A DNA stretch of 64,000 nucleotides from assembly GCA_905250075.1 (NCBI GenBank), contig CAJNOP010000024.1:182508-246507 (forward strand), written 5' to 3'. The notes below the pieces were generated by a model that saw only the letters and a program-made list of their open reading frames with translations, made no database searches and was not told where the DNA came from. Shown here piece by piece: positions 26,400-38,529 of the stretch; position 1 is the stretch's first letter; every line of letters starts with the position of its first letter. The position numbers were made by a program, and so were the translations under genes. This DNA comes from Rotaria sp. Silwood1. Taxonomy: Eukaryota; Rotifera; Eurotatoria; Philodinida; Philodinidae.

Positions 26400-27000
26400 A
26401 CGATGATCATTCGTCATAAAAAGTGTCAGTGTGAGTGTGGCTATGGATGTAGATGTTCTTTCGTCAACCAGCACTCATAGCCCATATGATGCATGGCCAT
26501 TGTTGAAAATATGATCATTCGGTAAAAAATGAAATACTGCATCCATTACAACCATTCTGAAAGAAATCGCAAGTTTTGGAGCGAATGTTGGCTAAAAATA
26601 CGAGCTCATTTTGGCCGGCTAGTCAGTATTTGTGGTCTAAGATCCAAATATGATGGATCATTCTCCTTGAATATATTACCATTCGATAGAGAATGAAATT
26701 TTGCACCTAGCACAGCCTTGACAGGAAATGTTGTAAAGAAATACGAACCGGTAGAGTCGTAAGTGAATTATTGAGCCCAAAAACTTGTCGTTGATGATTG
26801 ATTCTCATCGAAAATATCATCATTCGATTGAGATCAAAATTCTCTATCAAGAACAGTAGATATTTGGGTTGAGACAGATATAGTTGCAAATCCAATCAAG
26901 AATTACCTGCAGAATGACTTAGATTTCCTAGTTGTAGTCCGTTACCCTACTATTGTTAGCTAACCTTCTTCGTAAATATGATCATTCTCGATGCAGAATC
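26400..27000. repeat. Degenerate tandem repeat, about 135-170 bp period
   Basis: The motif ATGATCATTC, followed by an AATGAAAT or AATCAAAT-like stretch and a GCA/CACC segment, recurs at about 26404, 26511, 26672, 26816 and 26978 with variable spacing. Units are strongly diverged. No function is evident. Open frames overlapping it (26707-26895, 26978-27247) are not supported as genes. Confidence 0.4.
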
Positions 27001-28384
27001 AAATACTGTATTCAGCATAACCCTTACTCATCTAAAAACAGGCGTGTATAGTTTCCTTTGCAATTTCTCATATGATAATTGGTATGCCAAAATAAATGAG
27101 TCGGACTTGTTTTCCATAAGATGCGTCGTGAAAAGGTCTACAGTTTACAAACAACAGCTTATTATACATATAGATGCACCTTTTGCTTTCCAAATGAGAA
27201 AATTCTTTATGAGCAGTTTTCAACCCTGTGAACAAGATCATGTGTAGGTGCACAATGAATTCTTTTTCTAATTTCATCAATGAATGAATCATAGTTATTA
27301 ACTTTATTTCATTGATAAAGTTTCGTAATCGTTTAGCCATGTGAATCGCTATGATACCATTATCAATCATTCACACAACCACTTTTCGTAGATCTGCAGA
27401 TGTCACTTCTTTTTATTTCCTAGTACACAATTATATACTTCGTATGTCCTTCTAACAAATGACATCATCAGAATCAGTAAAAGAAAATATAATCGAAATA
27501 CATATTAATCAGTCCAAAATCAGCCATCGATACGATTCATTAATTGAAAAAATAAGAAAAGGAGTTCATCATGTACAAAAAATATAGTTTTTTCACAGCA
27601 TCGAAATATGGTCACATAATATTTTGTCTATTTTGAAAACTAAAAGTGTATATAAAAAATATGATTTGTATTATACATTGTAAAGCTTTTTACCTTAAAT
27701 CTTGTGGTATATTTTGTTTTTTTAATCAAACATATTAGATGATGAAAAACTAAAATACAAAACGCAGCCATTTACTCTGGCCTAGCCATTATACTACTAA
27801 CATATTGAGCATTCATAATGCTACGAGTATATAAGAACAGAGTTTTTTTTCTCAAACTTTCTTTACTTTGATATAAATGTCAACACCATTACTTTTGGTA
27901 TGCTCTAAATGATATTGTACACAGAATGCACGTTTATATCTATATGCACATCTGTATGCCATCAATTTAGAACCGAGTGAATCAAGTCTTGATGAATGTT
28001 ACTTATAAAATAAATAAAAGAAAATTTATTTAAATCTTTCTTTCACAACAACTACGATAGTATCATTTTTATTTTGTCGTTGTTTCATATATAACCACAT
28101 AAAGAGAAAAGGAGCGCATGATTAGATTCACACACATATAGATATATAGAAAACAAAAGCGAAAGAACAAAATACTGGCAAGAGTAAGACCATATTCCGC
28201 ATGCAAAACAGCTGCAAATAAATAATGAGAAAAATGTTTTCATTTTTTTTGAAATAGAAACTAATCTGAATATATATACTGAAAAGAAAAAAGAAGAAAC
28301 GCAGAGACTGTTTTTGAACAGTAATAATAATTATAATAAGAATAATAATAGCATTCGGAGAGTATATTTATATTCTTTTTTAAT
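27001..28384. other. Intergenic region downstream of IVNS1ABP
   Basis: 1.4 kb of AT-rich sequence after the stop of the minus-strand kelch gene. It must include that gene's 3' UTR. No gene or element is recognised. Confidence 0.5.
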
Positions 28385-31300
28385 TTAACTATTCTTGTCT
28401 GATTGATTGATATTATTATAAGTTAAACGCCATTGTTGAAAATTTTCATCATACACTTCAATTGATTTGAGAAATGTTCGACCATCAAAACCTCCAATAA
28501 CATAAATTCTATCACAACAAACAGTTACACCAAGACCAACACGTGGAATATTTAATTCATTATGAAATCCATTGATATGAATTAACCATTCATTTGTTAG
28601 AGGATCGAAAATTTCAATTGATGTTAATGATGTTATACCATTGGAACCACCAATAATAAATATCTTATTATGATATAAAACTGCACCACAACCACGACGA
28701 TTTTCTTTCATTGTTGGTCCAAAATTCCATTCATTCGTTGATAATGTTAAAATTTCACATGATGATAAACATCGACTTAATGTTGAACCACCAAATACAT
28801 ATATTTTATCATTAAAATAAACAATACCAGTTTCACTTCGTTCAGTATTCATTGAGGCTAATGTTGACCAACTATTATCTTTTGGATCATATCGATAACA
28901 ATCACTTTTACATTTATCACCTTCCATTCCACCAATTAAATATACATAATTATCATCACTACACATTGCTAAATTTTTAAAGAATATATTTTTCTTTTCT
29001 GTTTGATTAATAAAAAAAAAATAAAGCGATAACTTACCACTATGTGCCACAGGTGTAGAAAGTTCTTTTATCATTGACCATTTATTCATAGATTTTAAAT
29101 CAAAACATTCAGCAGTATTCAATTCTTTTTGTCCATCACTACCACCACATACATAGATTTTACCGTCAACAATTGTAGCTGACACTCGACCTCGTCTTTT
29201 AGTCATTGGACATGGTAATAATTTCCATTTATTTTCAAATGGATCAAACTGTTCTATTGTCTCAAGGCAGTCACTACGATTATATCCACCTAAAATGAAC
29301 TCACTCACGTCTATTATATGTTGAGAAAACATCAACACTTGCCAACAACATAGATCATATCATCTATTGATGCTGTTCCAAAACAACATCGTGCTGTTAG
29401 CAATGAACCGAAAGTAACATCTTTATCAAAAGTTAATATGGGACTATTTGGATTTGAATGATTATCATCAAAAGTTTTATCTGTAGGTGTAGAACCGTTA
29501 ATTTCAGGTGTACTTGGACTTGATGGCAATGACATATGTATAGAAAGAATTAACATTTTTCCTTTTATTATTGCAATAGCAATATAACTGTGATCTGAAC
29601 AAAAGAAAAAATAATGTAAGAAGAGAAAAATATTTATTTATTATAACGAACCATTTGCTTGAGTCATATGAATAAGTTTTGTTTCAGGTGTATGGGAATT
29701 TATTATTGTATTTGACGAAAAATTATTATTATTTATTTGTAAATTTGGTGTTTCAAAAGAGAAATTTTCATTTTGACTACTTGATGATGATGATGTTGTT
29801 GATAGAGTTCGTTTTGTTAATTTATAACTTTGATAATCCTACATAAGAATATAATTGAATAAAAAAAAACAAACAAAGCGAAAATTATATTAATATTACT
29901 TTGATGAATTCACAAAAATGAATATTTTTATCATCCATATTAGCACAATCGTGAAATGTTTCACCATTAAGATAAAGTAAATGGATCTAAAATAAAAATC
30001 ATTTGTTTTTTTTTTTAATAGTTGAATAGAAATTATTTTTTTTTAATTATCCTACACATTCATAAAGTCCTTGAAGATTACTATTATCTTTACAAAGTTG
30101 TTGAACAATCCAATTTATAACAAGATCACACATCATCTTCGGTTTAAGGACTTTTGAATCTAATTTTATAGATAATTAAATGAAAGAAAAACGATTTTAT
30201 TTTTCTTACCAATTAATTCTAATTTAATCGTTGGCAATGAAAGACATTCACGAGTTTCTAGAACAGCAGTAAAATTATTTTGAATACATTCATTTGCTTT
30301 TGTACGAAGATCATCATCCATAGCTAATATACGTGTACCTGAAAAACGTAAAAGAAAACAATAAAATATTGTTAATTTTTATGATTTTTCGACGGAAAAA
30401 CTCAGAATAAAAATATAATGAATTTAGAAATCTCTTTTAGATTAATATAATTAGATTTTCTCAAACGTTAAATTCATACTTTCGATATAAAGAAAAAAAT
30501 AAGTACATGCACAACTAGAAGCAGTATCGAGCAGTAAATTTTCTTTTTCTAAAATGCTCAGTGGCGAACAATATGGACACCATGTAAAAAATAAAAGTGA
30601 GCTTTTTTCGAGATTTGAATAGTAAATTATACAATTTAGTCAACGATCAGTTTTTTTTGCGTTAAAAAACATCTGTGTCCCACCTGCTAAATTCATCGGA
30701 AAAATTTAATTTCAAGAAAAAAGTCAAATGATCGCGAGTGTGTAATAATGCATTTCGGCTCCTTTTGATTTTCAAAATTCAATCTAATCGCGTCAGATAT
30801 AGAACGAAAGATTATGAGTTACTGATCATTTTAATTTGATCAAAGCTATGAACAAGATCTATCTTTATGGCATTGTACATAGGCAGTTAGGTATTAATTC
30901 TAGCCAGCCATATGAGCATTCCTTTGAAAGAGAATAAATAAAGGTAAACAGTGATTCAAAGTTATTTTCATAGATTTTGAATCTATTAGAACTTCTGCAA
31001 ATCTTCAATTGCTTACATTTTGAGTCTGAAATACCTATGTCTATTACATTTATTGTTTAATTATTATGTTAAAAAACCTCGTTCACACTTAGTTCACTTT
31101 GGAATCCATAGAACTTTTCAAACGCTAAAATACAAACTACTTCGAGTGATCTAAATAGAAGTGAATCAAATAAGAAAATTTTTAGTCAGCTCTTCTTGAA
31201 GCTTGATTTTCATCTTTTCAATTTTCAAACGAAATAATATGCATTTTACTTCAAATAAATTCATATTTGAAATCAGCATGAAAAAGTGAATCTACTTATG

Positions 31301-33311
31301 TATGTTTGCAATTTTTTCTTCAAATCAAATTCTCACACCTGGACTGCCTTTCAGAAGTGTACGAAAAAATGAATTTGATGTAAAGGTCATTATGCCCATA
31401 CAAATCCAGCTCTAAACTATTAAGATGCCATTTACGAACAAAATCACAGGTGACTAGACCATAAAGTGGTTGTTTTGATTAAGTTTGTTTTTTTTTCATA
31501 AATCCGTGGAAAAAAGATCCAGGTGCGAAAATTTAATTGAAAGAAAAAAAAACACAGAAAAACTTTGAAGTACGCATAGATTGACTTATTTTTTCATGCT
31601 GATTTCAAATATGATATTTTATTTGAAGTGCAATGCATATTATTCTGCTTGAAAAGTGAAAAAAAAAATGAAAATTGGACTTCAAGAATAGTGGCCTAAG
31701 AATGTTGTTAATCAGCCCACTTTTGTTAAATAGTACCATATAGTTCGTTTCGTAGCACTTAAAAATCTCTATTGACTATAAAGTAAATGAAGTTTCATTA
31801 ACATAACAATTAAACCATAGATGAAATTTAGATAGGTATTTCAGATTAAAAAAATATAAGCAATGGAAGATTTTTATACGTTCTAGTAGATTCAATACAT
31901 TACTCTTATTTATTTTCTGAATGGATGTTCACATTGCTGGCTAGTATCAATAACTAATTCTATATATAGTAAATCGTGAAGATAAATGTTATTCATAGCT
32001 TTGATCGTATCAAAACGATCAGTAACTCATGATTGTTCGTTTTATATATGACACAATTACATTTAATAGACATTTTCCGAAAAGATACATTCAGTAAAGT
32101 TCTTCACTCTTTTTTTTACATTAATTCGATATCGACGAATCTTTGAGAGAAAAATAAAGAAATATTAGAAATCAGCATGAAAAACTGCATCGAGTGATGT
32201 ACAATTTTTGAAATAAAAAGTTTTTTCATAGTTATTGAGAGTAAGAGGTCTCTTTCAGAGATTTTTCATTGTAGAAATGGTCTTTTTTTCCATTAATCTT
32301 ATTTTTGAGTATTCTATTGAATCTATGACTAGGCAGTACCTCATACTGGATAAGTAGCCGAAAGATAGAAATATTATTATTATTAAAGGTCAATCGAACA
32401 CATTATAACATATTAAATTTATAACTTTCTAATACTCGCTCTCGAATGAAAATTTGAACGTATATTCAAACACTGTTTTATCCATAGTTTCTCTTCCGAA
32501 GAAAGGAGTGATTCACAACATTGAAATGACAAACATCTATTTTTGAGAGCACAGATACAAAGGATGTCGTACAAGACCACAAGCCCTAAAAGGATTTACT
32601 CGATCATCGAAGAATCACTAACTCTACGGTAAATAAAACGTTGTTGCCAATGTAATGTATGGGATAAGACAAGATGTTCTATTTTATGATAATTAGTTGA
32701 AATACATGATTCATATTTTTTTTGCAGTCACCTTTAAAATATCGATTTCGATGAGAAAATATTCTCAGAAATCATAACATACTCAAACAATTGTCTTCTG
32801 TCAGTTGTTCACTAAGATGATTTGAACAAGCTTTAAATAGTGTTTCCATACGTAATTGATATGCAGCTAAATAAATCTTCGGTACCATTTCTGATGTTAA
32901 AAAAAACCTAAACAAGCAAATTTTAGGCTATTGAGTTTTTTTTTCTCTCGTGAATATTATCTACCTTCCGCAATAAATAAATTGAATAATTAATTTTAAA
33001 ACTATATGTTCAATACCATCAATTTGATAATATATTTGTTTTTTAGTTGATGTATCATTTTCATCATGAAGAAAAAGTTCAAGAAAATAATTTGAATGAC
33101 ATGATAATAAAGCTCGATGTGCAAATAATTCATGACCTTCAACCATTAATATAACATCACATAATTGTCTCTCTTTTCGCATAGCATCAAGGCATTTTAA
33201 TGTTTGAATTCCATGAATATTGGAATTTTTATATTTGAGACTTAATCTTGGTGTTTCATTATCACTTGGTTCTTGAAATTCAATTACAACTTGAGATATT
33301 GTTTCATTCAT
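28385..33311 (-). CDS. IVNS1ABP: BTB-BACK-kelch protein, IVNS1ABP-like
   Basis: Nine exons (32965-33311, 32783-32907, 30210-30338, 30056-30159, 29900-29986, 29652-29838, 29343-29594, 29038-29289, 28385-28968) give 688 residues; the human protein is 642. Family role: actin-associated CUL3-adaptor-type kelch protein. Seen: BTB with RKERQLCDVILMVEGHELFA and HRALLSCHSNYFLELF, a BACK domain, a linker with SLPSSPSTPE, and five to six kelch repeats with GG doublets (VVGGYNRSDCLETIEQF, VCGGSDGQKELNTAECF, LIGGMEGDKCKSDCYRY, IIGGSNGITSLTSIEIF, VIGGFDGRTFLKSIEVY). BTB, the linker (MDDKNIHF, SYIAIAIIKG) and GGYNRxxCLxTxE point to IVNS1ABP rather than other KLHLs. The intron 29290-29342 appears to be GC-AG (donor GCAAGT). 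The second intron (30339-32782, 2.4 kb) contains a large inverted repeat. The gene is divergent from RPS24. Confidence 0.92.
30745..32100. repeat. Large imperfect palindrome inside an IVNS1ABP intron
   Basis: The left arm (about 30745-31350) and right arm (about 31510-32100) are inverted copies separated by about 160 bp. Matching pairs include TCATATTTGAAATCAGCATG at 31261 with its complement at 31595-31614, CAAAGCTATGAA at 30841 with 31992-32003, and the CACCTGG boundary at 31336 with 31519. Arm divergence looks like 25-30% with indels. There is no coding frame. AAATCAGCA, the TGATGTATGTTT-like stretch and neighbouring sequence also occur in the palindrome at 40176-41506, so the two are probably one family. 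Confidence 0.75.
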
Positions 33312-33779
33312 CGAAGATGACTGAAAAACAATATTTTTTGATTTAATCTGGTTGAGTTAAAATTTGAAACAAACAAATAAATAAATGGACACCAAACAAA
33401 ATCTGGATCAACCAATCATTATATGGAGGAACTAAAAGACGCTGTTATGGATTGGTTAACCAGTTTTTGTTGATAAAATTACATTCATTTGCTTACTTTA
33501 GTAACTAAATTCAGTTTTGATCTTCTACCGAAATCACTTGTTTTCTTTTATTTCTTTGTTTATCTAAGATGATTACATTTTCTAAATAATTCTTATCAGA
33601 TCTTAACCATCTAAGATTAGTTTATTAACTTGTCTTTCTATTCAATCATAGAATTTTATGTACTAATGAAATATTATTCTAGTCAATAGAAAAAAAAAAC
33701 CTTAGAAATCATCGTATATCTTTGTATTTTCTAATTTGTTTCTTTTACTTTCAGATTAGTGCTTGTACCAACATAAAAA
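33312..33779. promoter_or_regulatory. Divergent promoter region IVNS1ABP / RPS24
   Basis: 468 bp between two divergent start codons. A polypyrimidine-AG acceptor (CTTTTACTTTCAG, ending 33754) lies 25 bp before the RPS24 ATG. It would fit a 5' UTR intron or a spliced-leader acceptor. No TATA element stands out. Confidence 0.5.
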
Positions 33780-34178
33780 ATGTCTGATTCGGCATGTACA
33801 ATTCGCACACGTAAATTCAAATCAAATCGACTTTTATGTCGTCGTCAAATGGTTGTTGATGTTATTCATCCAGATCGTGCATCACTCTCAAAAAAAGAAA
33901 TCCGTGAAAAAGTTGCACAACTTTATAAAACAACATCTGATTTGGTATTTTGTTATGGTTTTAATACAAATTTCGGTGGTGGTAAATCGACCGGTTTTGC
34001 ACTTATCTATGATACACTTGATTTTGCTAAAAAATTTGAACCACGTCATCATCTTGTACGACAAGGTCTTGCTGAACCAAAGAAAACAGCAAGAAAACAA
34101 CGTAAAGAACGTAAAAATCGTATGAAAAAAGTTCGTGGTACAAAAAAAGCTGCTGTCAAAGATGCCAAGAAAAAATAA
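33780..34178 (+). CDS. RPS24: 40S ribosomal protein eS24
   Basis: One uninterrupted exon encodes 132 residues, the usual length for eS24. Seen: [62 protein letters not shown], and the Lys/Arg-rich tail [16 protein letters not shown]. It is a component of the small ribosomal subunit. The ATG at 33780 is the first in frame and is preceded by AAAAA. Codon use is less AT-biased than the neighbours, as expected for a highly expressed gene. Confidence 0.98.
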   Translation: MSDSACTIRTRKFKSNRLLCRRQMVVDVIHPDRASLSKKEIREKVAQLYKTTSDLVFCYGFNTNFGGGKSTGFALIYDTLDFAKKFEPRHHLVRQGLAEPKKTARKQRKERKNRMKKVRGTKKAAVKDAKKK

Positions 34179-34489
34179 ACAAACAAGATATGAACAAACA
34201 ACTTTATTGGATGTTTGGATATGTTTTTGTTTTCTTCTTGTTTATATGTATCATCAAATATAAAACAAGATAATAAAAAAAAAAGAAGAATAAGCAACAT
34301 TTTAGTTTTAACATATTGTTTTTATATTAAAAAATACTATTAAAGATAGCATCAATTCAAGATACGTATAGAAATTTCTAAAGTTTGAATAAAAGAAATT
34401 GCATATTTGTTAGATATTGTCTTTCTTTAATATTTTTTTGAGTTTTCAAATTCAGGAGTAAAGTCTTCCAATAGGTAAATCGAGACTAT
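34179..34489. other. 3' flank of RPS24
   Basis: AT-rich region with AATAAA-like signals after the RPS24 stop. No gene is seen. Confidence 0.5.
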
Positions 34490-34992
34490 GTGTGATATAT
34501 AGATCCAAATGAACTATAACTACTTTGAAAAGTATTCATTTCCTTAGCATATTGTTACAAAGACACTGTACTTTTATGATATTTTCAAAATGAATGCTAT
34601 GGTAAGAGAAAAAAATTATTTTCAAATTTTGACTTTAGATTTTGTATAGAAACAGGCTTTAACAAGAGTAGTTTCAGGTCTCTTGAATTATTTCTATCTT
34701 GAAATAAGAACTTCGAGTGTGACAGTTTATATGAGTGATGCAAAAGATAGACTATTACTATTATTGTATTTTAGGATACGAACAGCAACAAGATTTTAAA
34801 CGTTTACAAAAAGCTATTCTTGTTTTGGCTTGTCTATATACAAAGTTTCAATTCGAAATTAGTTTTTCTAGTGTTCTGAAGAGAGGCCATGGCATTTATT
34901 TTAAATACTAGTGTATCAGTGCAGTGTCTCTTCAGTAATAATATAAGAATAAGAATTCTTTTCAAGATATATATAGTTCATTTGGATCTATC
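34490..34992. repeat. Imperfect inverted repeat
   Basis: Arms are about 34490-34672 and 34812-34992. GATCCAAATGAACTATA at 34502 pairs with its complement near 34973-34989, and GGCTTTAACAAGAGTAG at about 34657 pairs with CTATTCTTGTTTTGGCTTG at about 34814. Divergence is about 25%, with a 140 bp spacer. Repeat copy B begins directly at its right end. Confidence 0.65.
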
Positions 34993-35009
34993 TTCTTACA
35001 GAAAAGTTA

Positions 35010-35620
35010 GAAAGTGAATATAGATTTTCTCTTCAGACAAGGATATCTCAACATAAAAAACAAACCACATGACGTTAAAACTTTTATTCAATAGCTCAAT
35101 ATTGCCTCTGTCATCAATAAAAACTCCGTAGCTAACGATTTTAGTTTGCCTGAATTGTGAAGTAATCATTTACGTAATCATCACATGAGAGTTGGTGAAA
35201 ACCGTTAACAAGCAACTGATATCTCTGGTTAATTTTGATCATTTGCCTTGACATTTTTTTCAGTGAATGCATTGCTCTAATCAATTTTCTTGCCAAAATT
35301 CACGATTGCAATCACAAATGAAGAAGGGAATCATGCTGAAACCTTTTTTAGACACTGATAACTTTCCCTACATTTCAAGACTACAGCATATTGAGGTATG
35401 CTATCTGTGACACAATATAGACATACGAATCTTTATTTTACAATAATAAAATGGAAGTGAACAGATTGAAACAGTGAAAAATTAGAAAGTAACAAAAAAA
35501 GTCTGTTTTGGTTGTATGAAAAAAGTCCGTCATGTCATCGTATATCCTTTACATTACAACCTATCGACTTCCAGTGCTTGCTTGCCATCAGAGTTTACCA
35601 AGCTCTATTTGGAGTCAAAA
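35010..35620 (+). repeat. Dispersed repeat, copy B (partner of 6070-6620)
   Basis: Same-orientation diverged copy of the 6.1-6.6 kb repeat. It shares a TTTAGTTTGCCTGA-like block, AAGTAATC, CACATGAGA and GACACAATATAGACATACG in the same order. No frame is conserved. Confidence 0.55.
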
Positions 35621-36224
35621 TATCAGGCAGAGGGATTGATTTTTATATAATTTTTACCTATTGGTAGAATCGAGTAAGATTTTCAATTGCAACTATGCTC
35701 ATAATTATATACTGCTTACATAGAATGAAAAACTGTTTTTATTTTAAATATGACCATAATCCTTACACTGTATTAATTTTCTGAACTTCTTAAAAATTTG
35801 ATCTTGTGAAACAGTTGTTTTATTTTTAAATATCTTATGATTAATCAATATCATTAAATTTTACAATCAATCCAAAAAAATATGAATAACTTTCACATGA
35901 AAAGACTCAAAGAAGAAAACTTCTTTGACAAACTAAAATACAAGCAGGCATAATCGATTTCTGCTGATCTATTGACACTCTCCTACTTTTGACAACTTTC
36001 CACACAGGATTCGTTTTTCTAAGACTGAACCATATTGGAACCTCTTCACCCTCTGCCTTCAGTGCTTAATTACGCCTTAGGATTTCGACAAATCTTCAAA
36101 CTTTGTTTCTCTTTTTAATATTAACTAATGTCCATTGAACATAAAAACCTTTTCTTAAATGTGCATTTTTTATTTAAAAACTGAAGAATAACAAATGAAT
36201 CTGACAAAAAATGAAAATGAAAGA
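35621..36224. other. 3' flank of the fucosyltransferase gene
   Basis: 600 bp of AT-rich sequence with no gene or element recognised. Confidence 0.5.
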
Positions 36225-38529
36225 TCACAATAATTTCCACCAAATAAACAAATGATTAATCACTTGCCTAAAAAGTGATGGAAAATCATTGTCCCAACAA
36301 TTAACTTTAGGATTATAAAATTCACTAATACGTATTAATTTTGTTGTAGCTGTATCCCAATTAAAATTAGGTAAACGCATTTTTTCCATATTAAATATAT
36401 TACGTATAAGGTTTAATAAATATGTTCTTTGTTCATTATTTTCTTTCATTGCATGTAAACGTTGATAATGACCAAGAAAACAAAGTGTTGAATGAAAACT
36501 AAATCTTGCTGTTGGTCCATAATTTTCACTAACATCATATAAGTGTGTCCATTGTAGATATTTTACATATTCGGAATCATTTTTATTTAAACGATGAAGT
36601 TCTTGAGCAAGTTGTTCAACTGTTGGATAATTATCAACATGAATATATGAATTTGGTATAGCTATACGTTCATATTGTTTAATTTTAGCACCTAATACAA
36701 TCGGTATACATTTTCCATGAAGACCTTGCACCCAATATTTTTCTGTTATATATGTATCACATTTTGAATTTTCAAATGATAAATAAAAACGATAAATTGA
36801 TAATGTTTTTTCCATACAATTTGGTGTACCTTTTTGACATTCTAGTGGTACAATATGTGAATGAAACATTGATTTACAGCCACCATAAATATCAACATGA
36901 ATACCTGGTTGTGAACGTAATTTATAAACATATTCTTCACGACCAGAATGACTATGACAATTTGATACAAACCATGCTATATAAACAATATTACGATTTA
37001 AAACACGTGGAATAATTGGTGGCAAATATGGTTGAAGAGATTGAATTAAGTCATTTGGTAGTGGTTGATTACATGTATAAGGACAAGCTTGGGAATAAGC
37101 ATCTTGTCGATCATTTAATTCTTTATTCAATACTGATGTAAGAGTATTTAAATAAATCGAAAGCCCATTTGTAAATGACTTAGATTGTGGAAGAAGTGTT
37201 GAATTAAATGTATGATTAAATTTAATATTTAATTTATTTTGAATAAGATCTATTATTTCAGGTTTAATACGATATCCCTAAATAAGAAAAAAATAATTAT
37301 GATTAATGTATGAACTGAAAGTTCTAGAAACATAAAGTTTGTTTTTTTTTTGACTACCTTGAGAGTGTTACCAAGGAATCAAAAGCTATGGAGTATAGAC
37401 AGAATTTTGTGCTCTTTTCGAATGTAGATCTAAAAATTTTCTTGACACTAATGAGATGATTAATAGGTTGGACGAAAAATTTTTCTGTACACATTTTTAC
37501 TTTCATTATTGCAACTCGAAAGTAAATATTGGAAACTTTATTAATATGATAACTTGTAGAACAGAAGGTATTCTATAAAAATGTACTATTGAAGTTGTTC
37601 TACATTGCACTTCAATTTTCATTTTTGATTAAAACACTTTTTGTATAGAATATAGGTTTTGTCACAATATCTATAGTATCACATAAATAAAAGTTACAGC
37701 TTAGTTCAATACACAATTTTAAAAAGAAGTGTACACTCAAGAAAAAGTTTTTGGTACCTTCGAAAAGAACCTTATAGAAGTTAGCAAAAGTCTATTGTTT
37801 CACCACTCCATTGAATTTTATAGGAGCTTTAAAAAAATTTCTTCACTAGTCTTGCGAAAAAAAAAATTGACGTGAAATTTCTAAGCCTTTATTCAGAAAT
37901 AACACTTTAGGTTCGTTCTAATTCATAGATTTTATCTTCAAGGAAATACTTTCTAGAAATCTAAAAATAGACAAATACTTATTATTTTGTTTCAAAATTT
38001 TCTGCCTAAAACAACATACTCTATATTGAATATGATAATCAGATTCTGGTTTTAATGTTGCTGTTAAATTAAACCAATCATCAAGATCAGTTATATTATT
38101 TATTTGAGCTCTTCTATAAGAATTTCTCGGAGATTCTTCTATTTGTATTAACCACAATTGTGATTGATGTTTTTCTCTATATAATTCTTTTTTATTGGAT
38201 AAAGTCGGAAAATAAACAAAATCAACAAGACTAACAATAACACCATCAGCAAATACATATTCTTCAGGATCATATATTTCACATATTTGTTTCAAATTTG
38301 TATTAAAAACATTTGAATGTGAATCAGTGCGTGAACCATATGTTGCTGTATAATGTGCAACAGAGACTTTTTTAAATGGTCCACTTTGATTAGACCGAAA
38401 ACGAATTTGAGGAATATCAAGATGAGGTTGTTTAAGCATTGAATTATAATAAAAAAAAATTGATATAAAAATAATAATAATAATGAATAGTAACAGTCGA
38501 AAATCAGGAAATTTTTTCATAATATACAC
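36225..38529 (-). CDS. Alpha-1,3-fucosyltransferase (GT10 family)
   Basis: Two exons (38020-38529 and 36225-37277) give 520 residues. It is a Golgi type II enzyme transferring fucose from GDP-fucose to N-acetylglucosamine-type acceptors. Seen: a short cytosolic N-terminus (MKKFPDFR), an uncleaved anchor (LLLFIIIIIFISIFFYY), a stem, then the GT10 catalytic domain. That domain has IVYIAWFVSNC, GREEYVYKL, VDIYGGC, and the GDP-fucose motif FYLSFENSKCDTYITEKYW followed by IPIVLGA. ATG 38529 or 38520 are both possible. The 742 bp intron (37278-38019) uses a GTATGT donor and may hold a very decayed inverted repeat (TCAAGAAAA...TTCGAAAAGA at about 37410-37445 against 37735-37770). The particular FUT subgroup is not determined. 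Confidence 0.92.

Noticed and set aside
26978..27247. 89-codon plus-strand frame in the gene-poor region
   Set aside because: Overlaps a decayed tandem repeat and has no recognisable motif.
33763..34300. Alternative frames on both strands over RPS24
   Set aside because: Shadows of the ribosomal protein frame.
37340..37820. Inverted repeat in the fucosyltransferase intron
   Set aside because: Only short blocks match; too weak to list as a feature, so it is mentioned only as a possibility.
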